Of a DNA stretch of 49,119 bases, positions 9,139 to 19,866 are shown piece after piece; positions within the stretch are counted from its first letter, which is position 1; each line of letters opens with the position of its first letter. Both the position numbers and the translations under genes were made by a program. Under the pieces are notes generated by a model that was given only the letters and a program-made list of their open reading frames with translations, was not told where the DNA came from and ran no database searches. The stretch is from contig CAICTM010000773.1 in assembly GCA_903772945.1 (NCBI GenBank), positions 1 through 49,119 of the forward strand. Reading direction: 5' to 3'. Origin of the DNA: Seminavis robusta (Eukaryota; Bacillariophyta; Bacillariophyceae; Naviculales; Naviculaceae).

Positions 9139-11606
9139 CTACCGGTACGGTTGAGGGGGCTCATCCGCTGGAGTGACTTCGTAATCGCCCCCTGCAGATT
9201 GTTCGTCAGTTGCACAGAGTTCCGAAGAAAGTGGCTTCTCGCTGGTCGTGAGTGTTGTACTGATAGTGTTCTTGTCATGAACGGAGTATACCCTTTGTGG
9301 CTCTTCTCCTCGCTCGTTCACGGTCGGAGCCCCGTCCTCGGGGTATTTACTACTAGACTCACTGTCAGACATTGGATGCATTCTCGCTACTTGATCCCGC
9401 GATTCTCTGTTGCCAGAGGAAAACGGGGTATGTTGGAAACCTGACTCCCGGTCTGCCACTTTGCTCTCGAACATGAGAGATCCAGCATCAAACATCGATG
9501 GCCTCAACGCCTGCGGCGATTTGTCATTGCCTGCGTTGGATAAATGTGAGGAACCACGTCCACCACGACTGGCGACGGACAATCGTTTGTTTCTTCGTTC
9601 GGTGTACGTATGCATTGCGTTTCGAATCATAACCTTGCTGTTGTCATTGGTCCCGTCACCCATCTCCACAGAAAACATGAGGTTTCCAAACACCAAAGCC
9701 AGGACTGCAAAGTCGTTCCTTGGGAGCAAGACAGCAAAACGAGTTTTGTCAGCATTGGACACGAGGAGTTAGTCAAGCGGTTATCAATACGAAGCACTTA
9801 CATCCAGATAATCACCGAACGAACAAAGAAGCTGCTTTGGGGGTCTGACCCAAGGATGATCAGCACCGGCACAGCCACCACAAAGATCTGCAGGTTAGAA
9901 ATCATGGCGATTGAGACGTATTTGCTTTCTGAAAAGCGTGTGGGAATCTCCCTGGAAACATAACAGAGGTAGCATGCCACTCCCATCAATGTGAAATGGA
10001 ACGCCGCAATCACGCTGGCAAATATGGCAAAGTACTCCGAGGCACAAAACCCCTGACTGCTCAATGTGTATCCATATTGGTCCACAGTCAATGCTTCTCG
10101 ATGCCACTCCAGCGGATCGAGTATTGTCCAAACAGTGAGGATTGTCACATCAATCAGTAGCACTCCACCCACAATGAAGAATGTCTCCTTTGCAGTGACA
10201 GAAACCCGAGTCATGGTGGCAGCTGCCCGGAAGAGAAGGTACACTCTCCTAATCTTTGAGAACAGACTTGCAAAGGTGATTGAAAATCCAACCGAATAGA
10301 GCCAAGGAATAGCCATGCAAGCAGGTTCGCTAGCACTTTCGCTCCCGTCATGTTCTTGAGCCAGTGCAAAGATGGTGGAAGTGCTGATCACGCAGCCGAG
10401 CAACACCAAACCAAGGAAGATTGGCTGAGATACTCTGACTTGAGGAGTGTTGCGGTTCCATATCAGCCAGACTCCACAGATTGCCACAGCAAGAAAGTTG
10501 ATGCCGACCATGACATAGCAAACAATGACCAATGAGTTTGGAATCAAGTTCTTGTCCTCTAGCGTTTCAACAGAGCAATCAGCACCTGTCCATCTCGTTG
10601 ATTGGCACACGCAATTGCCAAATCTGTCCGCTGTGCCATGACTGGCATCGCAAGGCTGGTCGCAATTTTCTCCCGCTGTGCCCAAGGGACAAAAGTTGAT
10701 GGAAAAGTATTCATCATACAGTGTGTCTAGAAATCCAGATACCTTGGCCTCGTACATCCAACGGATCATGAGTTGTTGATAGAGTGGATTGAGTCTGGCA
10801 TTCATGGGCCATACAATGTATTGTTCGTTCCACTTTTCCTGTGTCACTTCCAGGGCAGCATCCTGAGTCATGATATGTCGGAGCTGCAATTCATCTTCTA
10901 CAAAGAGTGCACATCGTTCTTCCTTGACCCAGTTTACGCAATCATCGTGGTTGAAACATCGGAAGATCTTGAGACCGGGAAATCGGAGTAGCGCCTCCTT
11001 GTCATAGTGAGAACCGTCCAATAGACAGACGGGCTCTTGTAGTGTCTCGGCTTCTTGCAAGGTAGTAATGGCTCTCTTGGTACGATGCACGTACTGAATG
11101 GTGGCCGCCGCCGTGGTGAGGAGGGGAGGAGTAAAGGTTGCCCTCATGGAACGTTGTGGGTAGCCATAGTAATCGGCAATCACGAGATCCCATTGATTGC
11201 ATTCTTCTGCAGAATATGTCTTAAAGTCTGTAAACTGATTGCTGGTACTATTGCAGTCAATGGCCAGGTATTCGAATCGATTGTCGTAGGCAAAGGGAGG
11301 TGACTCCTCCAATTCAAACGAGAGCGTGACGTTGTCAATATCTTTGGCAATCTGGACAATCTGCCGAAGAAGATCTGGCTGAAAGCCGCGAAACTCTGGA
11401 AAGAGTTCGTCGTCGTTGGTGGTTGTGTAGTTTGCCTCGTAGTAGGAGAGTGGGACCGTGTTGGTGATGACGGAAGCTCGAAGTGCAATGCTGGAGGGAA
11501 TTTCGACGCCAAAGGCAGATACCACTTGCACATTGTGGTTGCCCGCAAGGAGGAGGGAGACGACTTGAAGAGGGAAGAGGATTGGATAAAGGGAAGAGCC
11601 AGGCAT
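9139..11606 (-). CDS. GABA-B-like class C GPCR, paralogue 2
   Basis: Exons 11606-9802 and 9718-9139 with an 83-bp intron (GTAAGT...CAAG), 794 aa. An upstream in-frame GTG (11651) is less likely than ATG 11606, which starts a signal peptide (PGSSLYPILFPLQVVSLLLAG). Architecture matches the gene at 4418-6817: solute-binding-like ectodomain, Cys-rich CPLGTAGENCDQPC knot, seven helices with PWLYSVGFSITFASLFSKIRR, and a cytosolic tail. The intron falls within VRSVIIWM|NDFAV before the last helix; the paralogue is uninterrupted there. The tails have diverged (no Pro-rich tract here), so this is an older tandem pair with the membrane part best conserved. Ligand unknown. Confidence 0.85.
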
Positions 11607-12502
11607 AGCTGCAGTTGATTCGATTTTATACGGATTAAACTGTGGTCTCACTGCACCCTGGAATTTGGAGATGATGTGGGGTGGTCCTTCGGATGAAGCA
11701 GAGGAGGATTGTTTTAACTATGTTGATCGAATCTTGTCGAGGCTGACGGTATTGGCTACCGGCAAGAATACAGTCGTAGCTCAAGAGTACTAATACTAGT
11801 AGGTGGTCTACCACAGACAAAGAAGGTGGGCCACAAAGTAAGAGGATGCTCCCTGGGACCTGGGAACTTTAAACTTGTGTTGTGAGAATCACTTCGAGAC
11901 TGCTTTGTAAAAGCTTTGTAAACCGTTGCCTCACGGCCTCACGGCTACACGGCTCAGATCTTCTTGCTTCAGATTCGATTCGATTCGATAGGATTCGACC
12001 TGCATCCAATCGATTCTATGTCTAAATCTTTCACTTCTTCCTTCTTTCTCAGGGAATTAAAACCGAGAATTTAATTAGATTGACGTGGCCCCAGCACGGT
12101 TTCCAGCGGCTTATTGCTATACATCCAGTTTGATCCAGTTGCCCACTCCAGTATTGCTGTTCTTGGGGGAACCATGATTTAACAAGCTGAGTCACTTTCT
12201 TAGGAAAGGTGGCAATGGGCAAGAACTAGACTAATACTAGTAGTCTTACGAGACTACTTAGGAGAGTTACCCGTGAAGCTCCAAATCGGAGAAATAAATC
12301 AGATCTGTGACGGCGTCACGGCAATACCGGTACTGACGTCAGCGCTGCAAGGCTGCGAGCTGCGAGGCCACCTCACCACACTCCAAGCCAGGATGCTTTC
12401 TCACCAAGACATCCTCGTGCAGCATTGACAGCTGCATGTCGCAAGTCAATAACCGCAGACCAAGCAATACGGTACAGGCAATGCCTCTTTCTCTATGTCA
12501 AA
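11607..12502. other. Divergent intergenic region between GPCR 2 and the LicD fusion gene
   Basis: Probably a shared bidirectional promoter region of ~900 bp. It contains repeated GATTCGATTCGATT near 11975 and CRE-like sites near 12308-12341. No coding region recognised. Confidence 0.5.
12308..12341. promoter_or_regulatory. Paired CRE-like elements
   Basis: A TGACG-G-CGTCA dyad (12308-12318) lies 15 bp before a perfect TGACGTCA (12334-12341), about 160 bp upstream of ATG 12503. This is the same core as the site at 2138. bZIP binding is inference. Confidence 0.35.
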
Positions 12503-14071
12503 ATGATTGGCAACCACGATGATGAAGCTCCACCAGCAGACTCTGCGGTGGTCCCCAAGATGGGCCCTGAGCCTACCTTGCTGTGTCGAAAAGAAGTGGA
12601 TGCGCTGTACGAAACGCTACAAGCCATCGTGACAGCACTGGATCAGCTCCAAGTAGACTACATTGTCACGGGTGGATCCTTGTTGGGTGCCATTCGACAG
12701 CATTCCATTTTATTTTGTGATGACGACATTGACGTGACCATTATTGACTATCCTCCGGGTCATCCGCGCGATCCTTATACCCAAAATCGCAAGGAACAAC
12801 AACCGCATGTTTCAGCCTACGAGAGAGTGTCTCAAAATCTACAAGAACTACTGGGACCTCGCTTTACCTACTCGATTCGTCCTTGGGAAGCCGGAGACAA
12901 GGTCCGACCCAGATTTATGAGTTCCATTTTTGTCGACATTTTCACACTGCGACGATTCGACACACTCCAAGATTTACGAGATTTGATGGGTGTCAAGACC
13001 AATGGACAACCACAGCCACAAGACTATGTCGACAAGATTTGTGATACGATAACATCCTGTGCCATACTATCATCACCGCAGTCTCAACAACCACAAACAA
13101 TAATAACGACACCACTCTGTCCCTTTTGGCAATTCAATACGCGCAAGGCTGTCGAATTGTGGCCCAAGGAAGTCTACCGAGAACACGAATTGTTCCCACT
13201 GGACCGGAACTTGAAATTTGGACCCTTTGATAACATTTGCGGACCCAAAATGCCCGTACTCTTGTTACAGCGCGCATTCGGCCACGATTGTTTCGAAGTA
13301 TACTACGCCAGTGTCAGTCACAAGGACGTTGTGCAGCAACAAGTTAATGGTAATGACAGCAAAAACAAAAACGACAACGACAACAAGCAAACCAATGGCA
13401 CGGAGAATGGCAAACTTCCACCTCGAACATTGGCGGGTGGAATTTGGGAATCCAGTCCCAAGTGTGCCCTACAAGACCAACACTTGGTACCAATGCAACC
13501 CACCAGCCGTGCGTTACGACGACCCGACAATCACAATAGACATCACCTGGAAGTGTATTTGCAAGAACAAACGGAACGAGAAGAATTGTGGCAACGAGAG
13601 GAAGCACTGCGGTTGGGATTAAATCCACCACGACCACGTCGAACAATCTACATGGATGGGGTATTTGACATGTTTCATATTGGACATTTGCAGGCCATTC
13701 AACAATGCGCCGCATGGGGGGATCGAGTCATTCTGGGACTGGTCAGCGATGAGGATGCCAAGGGGTACAAGCGTCCTCCCATTATTCCACAAGAGGAACG
13801 GTTGGCCATTGTATCGGCTATTCGGTATGTCGACCAAGTCATTTGTCCCAATCCATTCATTGTAACACAAGAGTTCATGGACGAACACCAGATTGATCTG
13901 GTGGTGCACGGCTTTGCGGATCCAGCCGATGAAGAACGGCAGCGGGAGTTCTTTGAAGTACCCCGCAGACTGGGAAAGTTTCGGACCATTCGATACCACC
14001 AAGGCTTGAGCACCACGGATATCATTGCTCGGATGCAGAGCTTGCCACCGGCCCACACACTGGAGCCGTAG
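12503..14071 (+). CDS. LicD-like transferase fused to CTP:phosphocholine/phosphoethanolamine cytidylyltransferase
   Basis: A single-exon 522-aa protein; ATG 12503 is the first ATG in a longer open frame. Residues ~30-275 are a LicD/fukutin-type nucleotidyltransferase: GGSLLGAIR (57-65) and the metal-binding DDDID (73-77), then the C-terminal FPLDRNLKFGPFDNICGP. Residues ~276-375 are a low-complexity Asn/Gln-rich and helical linker. Residues ~380-512 are a eukaryotic-type cytidylyltransferase: YMDGVFDMFHIGH with the HxGH motif at 392-395, the YKRPPIIPQEER segment, and the STT signature (503-505). Cytidylyltransferases make CDP-choline or CDP-ethanolamine; LicD enzymes transfer phosphocholine to glycans. 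One chain could thus make and spend the activated head group, although LicD domains do not all use CDP-choline. No signal peptide. Confidence 0.85.
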   Translation: MIGNHDDEAPPADSAVVPKMGPEPTLLCRKEVDALYETLQAIVTALDQLQVDYIVTGGSLLGAIRQHSILFCDDDIDVTIIDYPPGHPRDPYTQNRKEQQPHVSAYERVSQNLQELLGPRFTYSIRPWEAGDKVRPRFMSSIFVDIFTLRRFDTLQDLRDLMGVKTNGQPQPQDYVDKICDTITSCAILSSPQSQQPQTIITTPLCPFWQFNTRKAVELWPKEVYREHELFPLDRNLKFGPFDNICGPKMPVLLLQRAFGHDCFEVYYASVSHKDVVQQQVNGNDSKNKNDNDNKQTNGTENGKLPPRTLAGGIWESSPKCALQDQHLVPMQPTSRALRRPDNHNRHHLEVYLQEQTEREELWQREEALRLGLNPPRPRRTIYMDGVFDMFHIGHLQAIQQCAAWGDRVILGLVSDEDAKGYKRPPIIPQEERLAIVSAIRYVDQVICPNPFIVTQEFMDEHQIDLVVHGFADPADEERQREFFEVPRRLGKFRTIRYHQGLSTTDIIARMQSLPPAHTLEP

Positions 14072-14780
14072 TTGTACATACTAGCTAGTCAACAGACTAT
14101 AGCAACCAACCTTTGTCATGGCTCTAGCTACGGTAGGAGACAGGATCTTGGAGCTATCCCAGGTGGTGGATTCACGGGCTGTGTTCAAATTTGTTCAGTT
14201 GGATTCTCTAATACTCTGACTAGATATTCAAAGGGACAAGAGGCGGCTTCTGTACCACCGAGGCTTGAGCACCACAGATACCAATGCTCGGTTACAGAGC
14301 TTGCCACCGGCCCACACGCTGGAACCCTAGTCCGACGCACTAATCAACAGACCGGAGAAACCAACCCTTTGTCATTGCACTAGCTAGGAGACAGGATCTT
14401 AGAGCTACCCCAGGAGTTGGAGTCATTGGTTCAAACTTTTCAGGTTTTTTTAGTTGGGTAGCTGGAGATTGCACTCTGGCAAGATATTCGGAAGGACAGG
14501 AGGCAGTTTCTATACCACCACAGAAAACATTGCTCAGATGAAGAGCTTGCCAGCAGCCCACACGCTGGAACCATAGTCGTATCTTAGCGACCAGCCTTTG
14601 TCATTGCTCTAGCTAGGAGGATGGATCTTATAGCTATCCCAAGCACTGGAGGCATGGTTCTGTGGATAAAACGATATCCAATCTAGTCATGGGCTTTGGT
14701 TCAAATTTGTTCAGTTGGGTTGTTAGAGAATTAGAGATATTACTTTGGACAAGATATTCAAAAGGACAGGAGGCAGTTTC
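13994..14780. repeat. Three tandem ~255-bp copies of the 3' end of the LicD fusion gene
   Basis: Units run roughly 13994-14252 (the gene's own last ~25 codons plus 3' flank), 14253-14512 and 14513-14780. Each begins near TACCACC, carries the end of the coding frame, and ends it with a stop at the same point (CTGGAGCCGTAG, CTGGAACCCTAG, CTGGAACCATAG). Shared flank features then follow: CCTTTGTCAT, GGAGACAGGATCTT, GTTCAGTTGG, AGATATTC and GGACA(A/G)GAGGC. Period is 259 then 246 bp between equivalent TGCTC positions. Copy 3 has lost part of the coding segment. Only the first copy belongs to an intact gene. Confidence 0.8.
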
Positions 14781-14922
14781 TATGTCTAAAGACAGGTAGC
14801 TGTGTATGGAGGTCGGGAGGTATTTTCTGGGATTCATGCCAATTGGTCGTGAGCACCGCCCCCATTTGCGATGCATCAACCATGAGGCTTGATCCGTTTG
14901 GGTAGTTGTGTTGCCAGTCAGC

Positions 14923-15180
14923 TTAGAATTGGAGACCGAGCTCTTGCAATCTTTGCTTTCGCTCTTGCCAGCATTGGTCTTGTCGGCGGTGGGGCTTTCG
15001 CAGCTCAATTTTGCAGTAGACCAACCACTCATTGATCTTGGGGTTGGACGTCATCATCCAGAATTCGGCCACCTCCTGGTCGATTGAGCCCTCCTCTTCA
15101 ACATGCTTTTGAAGAAGGGCGTAGTTATCGTCCCATGTAGAGTCTGTTTTTGGGAGCTGAACGGTTTCGAAAATCATCAT
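14923..15180 (-). CDS. Small ORF resembling one helicase-associated (HA) domain
   Basis: An 85-aa ORF starting at ATG 15180. The pattern W-D-D-N-Y-A-L-L (residues ~16-23), a central NPKINEWLVYC and a terminal RLQELGLQF follows the HA repeat common in diatoms, which normally occurs as tandem copies and ends in leucine-glycine-phenylalanine-type residues. A single copy with no helicase nearby suggests a fragment or a very small gene. Weak call. Confidence 0.35.
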   Translation of the reverse strand: MMIFETVQLPKTDSTWDDNYALLQKHVEEEGSIDQEVAEFWMMTSNPKINEWLVYCKIELRKPHRRQDQCWQERKQRLQELGLQF

Positions 15181-17172
15181 TGTATTGTAGTTCGTTGGTG
15201 TTGCTTGGGTGCGTTGCGTTGTGAGAATTGCAATTTGTGAGCAAGTAATTTCATGCTCTCAAGGCTTGCACCCAGCATCCAGTCCAGTCCACGACCTGCA
15301 GCAGGCAATCTTGGACAAGACTTAGAAAGTGGCATACTGAAACACCGTTAGAATCAAATCATGAGATGCCTGCGGGTCACATTGGTACTAAAAAAGTCAT
15401 CAATTCGCCAAACCTTGTCGCTCACTTGCCAACCCAGCAACCCAGGAAGCCCAAGACAGTTCTCGGTTGCTGCGTCCGTTTGCGAAGCTGGTGCACTTTG
15501 CTTAGTCAACCGGCGTAGACTGGGATGCCCCTGGGCTCACACATCAGAAAGCTGCTAGCTGACATTTGGATGGCGGGGGGCATCTGCATGTCCCACTCCC
15601 GGTACGAGCAGCTAGCTAGCCAGTAGCTTTGATGATCCACCCAGTGTCGCTGCCTGCCAGAACCGAGGTAAGCCAGAACCGCAACGCCCCTCAAACCAAG
15701 CAAAGAAGCGGTGACACTGCCACCAAGTCAAATGTCCCGCTTGGTTGTCAATTGTTCTGGTATCGGTCTACCCTTGTTTCTTGAATGCTCTAGCTAGCTA
15801 GCCATGGCTACTGACTACCAGCATTCGCACCTAGAAAAGTATGCCCAACAGGCAGGCAGAACATGCCATTACCTCTAGCTACTAGCTATGACTGGGGTTT
15901 GCTTCATATCGGGAGTGCCGTAGTACTTCAGACTTCAGCCGCAACGTTCCTCTGGCTGGCTCAGCAACTGCCAGTAGCCACTGGAAACCGACCCCTGGGC
16001 GCCCAACGCCCACCCTTTTGGAGCTCCCTTTAGAAGTAAATGCCTAAAGTAATTTTGGGCATTGGAAAGGACGGTGAATACAGGAAGCTTCGCTTTTACT
16101 GATTCAAACGCGCGCCGAGCTTTTCTGTGCACTTCTACAGGACCTCTCGTAGAAGTGTACCAAAAAGAGCGGCACGCGTTTGAATCAATAAAATCGAAGC
16201 TGCTCGTACTACTATTGGGATTGCAATCGCAGAGAGTGGATTCGAGCTGGGATGGTGGCTTCCGTAGACGACAGAGATATGCATAGCCGACATTTGGAAC
16301 ATAAAAAGGGCTCGAAGCTTGAAGCACCAGAGCATTGGAAATCTGAGTTCTACACAAGCTACCCTTACAAAGGTGACAAGAATCCATCCTCTTTTGGTTG
16401 TGGAAGGCGGGGGTTCTTTGAAAGTCTGCAACAATATGTTGCTTTAGGCCTGACTTTGCCGCAACAGAATCAGAATTTCCATACAAATCTAGCTAGCAAC
16501 GCAGACCCGACAGATGGCAGACCTATTCAATATTACTTTCGCGGAAACTCAAAACATCAAAAAGATGAACAAGAAGCTCACTCCAGTGGAGAACCAGAGC
16601 AGAGCAATCCATTACATGCTTGAATGTGCTTGTGGTTTGTTGCTTGCACCCAGTTCCAACATCTCCAGCAACCCGGGCTGGGAGCAAGCTTTGAAACAAT
16701 ACAACTAGGTATTAGTAGGAATAACTATTAGTAGTAGCAAGCTACTTGTAGCTGCAGCGTGACTAGCAGCTAGCTATTTCAGTAACAGCATCTGAATGCA
16801 TGTGTACATGAGCACGTCACGGAGAGTCTTAATAGTAAGGTATTTGGATTTCGATTTTATTCAATGTTACTTTAGTTTCGACAATTTACATATTATACAG
16901 GGTGGTTTGCTGTTGCGGCCCGCGCAAAGTTGTGCTGGTACCGGTAGGTCAACCTGTTTGGCCATTGCTAGCTTTCTCATTGTCGTGGTTCATGCATACC
17001 CACCTTTTTCTCTTTGTCCAAAATAAATTCGACAATGGCGACGCCAACAACAAAACAGCAAACAACAAAACACCACCACCTGCAGGAAACGTCTGATTGG
17101 AAATTAGGTGTTGTCGCTAGAAAGAATTGAGTTAGTTTGATATTTTGTCGAGTCGAGTCATTGATCGCAACC
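15181..17172. other. Repeat-rich spacer, no supported gene
   Basis: About 2 kb with many GCTAGCTAGC palindromes (15550, 15611, 15790), a 120-bp foldback (16084-16203) and short unrelated ORFs. A 64-aa ORF at 16514-16708 (+) contains NKKLTPVENQSRAIHYMLE, vaguely like the leading helix of some transposase DNA-binding regions, but too short to call. Probably degraded mobile DNA. Confidence 0.45.
16084..16203. repeat. Imperfect 55-bp inverted repeat (foldback)
   Basis: Arms 16084-16138 and 16149-16203 match in 46 of 55 positions, separated by a 10-nt loop. The best-matched core is TTGATTCAAACGCG in the two arms. Transcribed, it would make a long hairpin; as DNA it could be a small MITE or half of a nested palindrome. 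No coding role. Confidence 0.75.
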
Positions 17173-19127
17173 ATGGATTTGGCACGATGGGCCCTGAGTG
17201 GAATAGGCGGGGCTGATGGCGAGGAACAACAGCAAGAGCAGCAAGATCAGCAGGAGAACCAGCAAGCGAGCGCAACACCGGAGTCCGGCGATGCACAAGT
17301 GGAGAAGCTAGTGGAGGAGTACAAAAAACAAGAAGAGGCGAATTGGGCACTTGCAAACAAGGGTAACGCTAATGAGTTGAAAGTAGATATCCTAAAAGTT
17401 CACGGGCTCATTCGCGAGATTAACCCTAATCCACGCTCACTGTCGACAAGCCAGGTTGCCACGAACAACAGCACAGACATCCAACCTCCTAGCAAGAGAG
17501 CGAAGAAAGGACCACACCAAGAGTGGTCCATTGAAGTCCTTCCGGAACTGAAGGAGGAGGTTGAGGCCATGGAAGAAGCGTGGAACAACATTTTGGAGGG
17601 GGGCGTTTCCGGTCGTGAAGCAGACAGAAGACCGTCACCGCGAAGTGCTCCACAGAATTATTATCAACCAGTTCTGGTTGATTCCCAACCAGATTCTCAA
17701 GGGTCTAACGCGTCTGCCGCTTGCGATTTGTTCAATGCTGAGACGACCGCAAAAGAGGCCTTGGACATTCTCAGAGACAACCGCAATAATGGTATCGACA
17801 AATTCGAGGAGAACTACACACAATGGGTGGTGAACCGTATTCTCGGTGCAGCTCTTCCTGCCATTGCCAAGAAGAACAAGAAGTGGCTATCTAAGTTCCC
17901 GATCCTTCAGGATAAGATGGACATTGGACTCTACGCAGAAACAACAGACAAAAGGAGCCAACTGAACCGGTATCCAGACAGCGTCATTTTCCTCGAAGGG
18001 AAAGGAGGGGACAACAAGTTCAACCGCGAGGTCGCTGGCGTCAGCAACCTCGTGTCTTTCGAGCACAAGAGCGATATTTCTGATGCAACGAAGCGTGAGG
18101 ATGCGATATTGGAATTGAAGAGGGATTTTATCAAGAAGCTGAATTCGGTTGATATCCTCTCGCCGGCAGTGGGGTACGGTACGGAGTCATCACAGACGGG
18201 ATTGTGTGGCAATTTTTGCGGCTTCGAGTTACCAACTCGGAATCAGAGTGTGATATTTTCATCGAACAGTCCCATGATGTGGACGTTGTGAACATTGACA
18301 ACTCGTATGATTTCAGTGAACTAGCCAAATGGCTTGCATTTATGTGCAGGATGAGTCTTTTGGAGGCCCACGCTGGGATGATTGATGATGGTGTTGCAAA
18401 GTCGCTACACATTCTCACAGACACCACCACTGAATTCTTGGTATCAGAAATCCTTGCAGAGGACAGATACTTCGTGGCCAAGGCCACCGCCAATAGGGGC
18501 GAGAAAGTTGTCTTGAAGATGCCGTGGAGCCGGAAACCCCGCTACAAACGCATATGCGACGAGCGCTTCAACCTGATGCAAATGCAGACCTGCGATGCAG
18601 TTGTAAACTTGGTAAGCGGATACGGCCACCTTCCGTTCTTGGTACTGGAAGACGTTGGTATCCCTTTGGACAAACTCGTTGTCAGTGGAAAGGTGGGGAA
18701 AGAGCTTGCTAAGGTGGTAAAACGAGATATCCTGGAGACAGCTTTGCCCGCTCTCCAAGCCAAAAGCATGGTGCACGCCGACTTGCACCCTGGCAATATC
18801 TGCGTTCAAGAAAACAATGGGGTGTTGTTCGCCAAAGTTGTGGACCTGGAATCTGCTGTTCATGTGGGAGAAAAATTGGAATTGAGCCCCATCAAACATC
18901 GCCCCGACCTTGTTCCGAACGACGACGAAATAGCATCCCTCAAAATGGACCAAGTGATGGTAGCGGCGATTCTTCACTGCCTTTGGGAGGTCGGCTCCTT
19001 TCAGGACTTGGTGGAAAAAGCCATGGGGCTCAATAATGAAAAAAGTGAGAACAAGTACCAAGCCGAATATAAGAAGATCGCGGAGAAGGTCAAAGGGGCC
19101 GCGACGAAAGACGGACAAATGACCTGA
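17173..19127 (+). pseudogene. PD-(D/E)XK nuclease-like plus protein-kinase-like protein, frameshifted
   Basis: The first frame opens at ATG 17173 and stops at 18289-18291; a second frame continues from about 18180 to 19127. Part 1 has a Gln-rich start, a helical region, then a restriction-nuclease-like core: PD at 268-269 and an E-x-K triad in SFEHKS (296-300). Part 2 is kinase-like: the VVLKMPW strand, the HADLHPGNI catalytic loop, and VVDLES where kinases have DFG. The break coincides with a 5-bp direct duplication, TACGG-TACGG (18175-18184). I found no canonical intron able to restore frame. Nuclease-kinase pairs occur in Crinkler-type proteins of stramenopiles, so that kinship is inferred. 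Recent pseudogene, polymorphic allele or sequencing error are all possible. Confidence 0.7.
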
Positions 19128-19866
19128 TGCAAAACTGTAGAAACCTGGGAGCGATCATGAAGAGATTATTACCAGCTACCACAATTCTTCCTTAACCAAC
19201 CAATAATCGAATTGCGAACCATAATGCATGTGTAGCGTAGATCTTGTTCATGTTCTTTCGTGTGAGATGTATTCGGTTCCTGGCATTTTCCAACCATTCG
19301 GTGGATCCCCACGGCTGACATACTGGCAGGTCAAAAATGAAGGAAAGAGAGGACCTGGAAACCTCCTGCAACTCTATCTCTGGATTACTTGACTGCAGGA
19401 AGGGAGGTTTCGAATCCAAGTATTAGAAGACGCGGTATTAGCTCTCAACAATGTTTTGATAATTTTACCGGAACCACCTGTTTCAGATTGTTTTCTTCTC
19501 TATGGTACCATCATAAGCCAGGCATTACGGTACCGGTAGTATCCCCGAACCCTACAGTCGTACCGGTACAGTCGTACACAGTTTCGGGTTGTGTGTGGCA
19601 ACTTTGCTGCAAATTGCAAATAAACCCACGTCTCGAGGACAAACCCCCACCAAGCCTTGCCAAACCTCACCTCCTGCTCTGGTCAAGTACGGTACCGATG
19701 TGGGTTTTGGTCTGGCTGGGAGGCGTGAGGAACAATGTGGCGTCGCGATGCGCTGACTGATGTTGCGACCAGCGACGTTTCAGAAAGATACAGAAGCTGA
19801 CTTCCTCTGTTCGTCTGCTTCGTAGTTTGGCAACACGCGTCTTCATTATTAGCGATCAAAAACAAG
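19128..19866. other. Spacer before dapB
   Basis: Contains GGTACCGGTA-type palindromes (19525-19570) and the likely dapB promoter. No gene seen. Confidence 0.5.

Noticed and set aside
16514..16708. 64-codon ORF with a possible DNA-binding helix
   Set aside because: Too short and too weakly similar to any transposase to annotate as a gene or mobile element.
18150..18210. A small intron explaining the nuclease-kinase frame change
   Set aside because: The only GT...AG pair spanning the site is ~22 bp and does not restore frame; the TACGG duplication does explain it.
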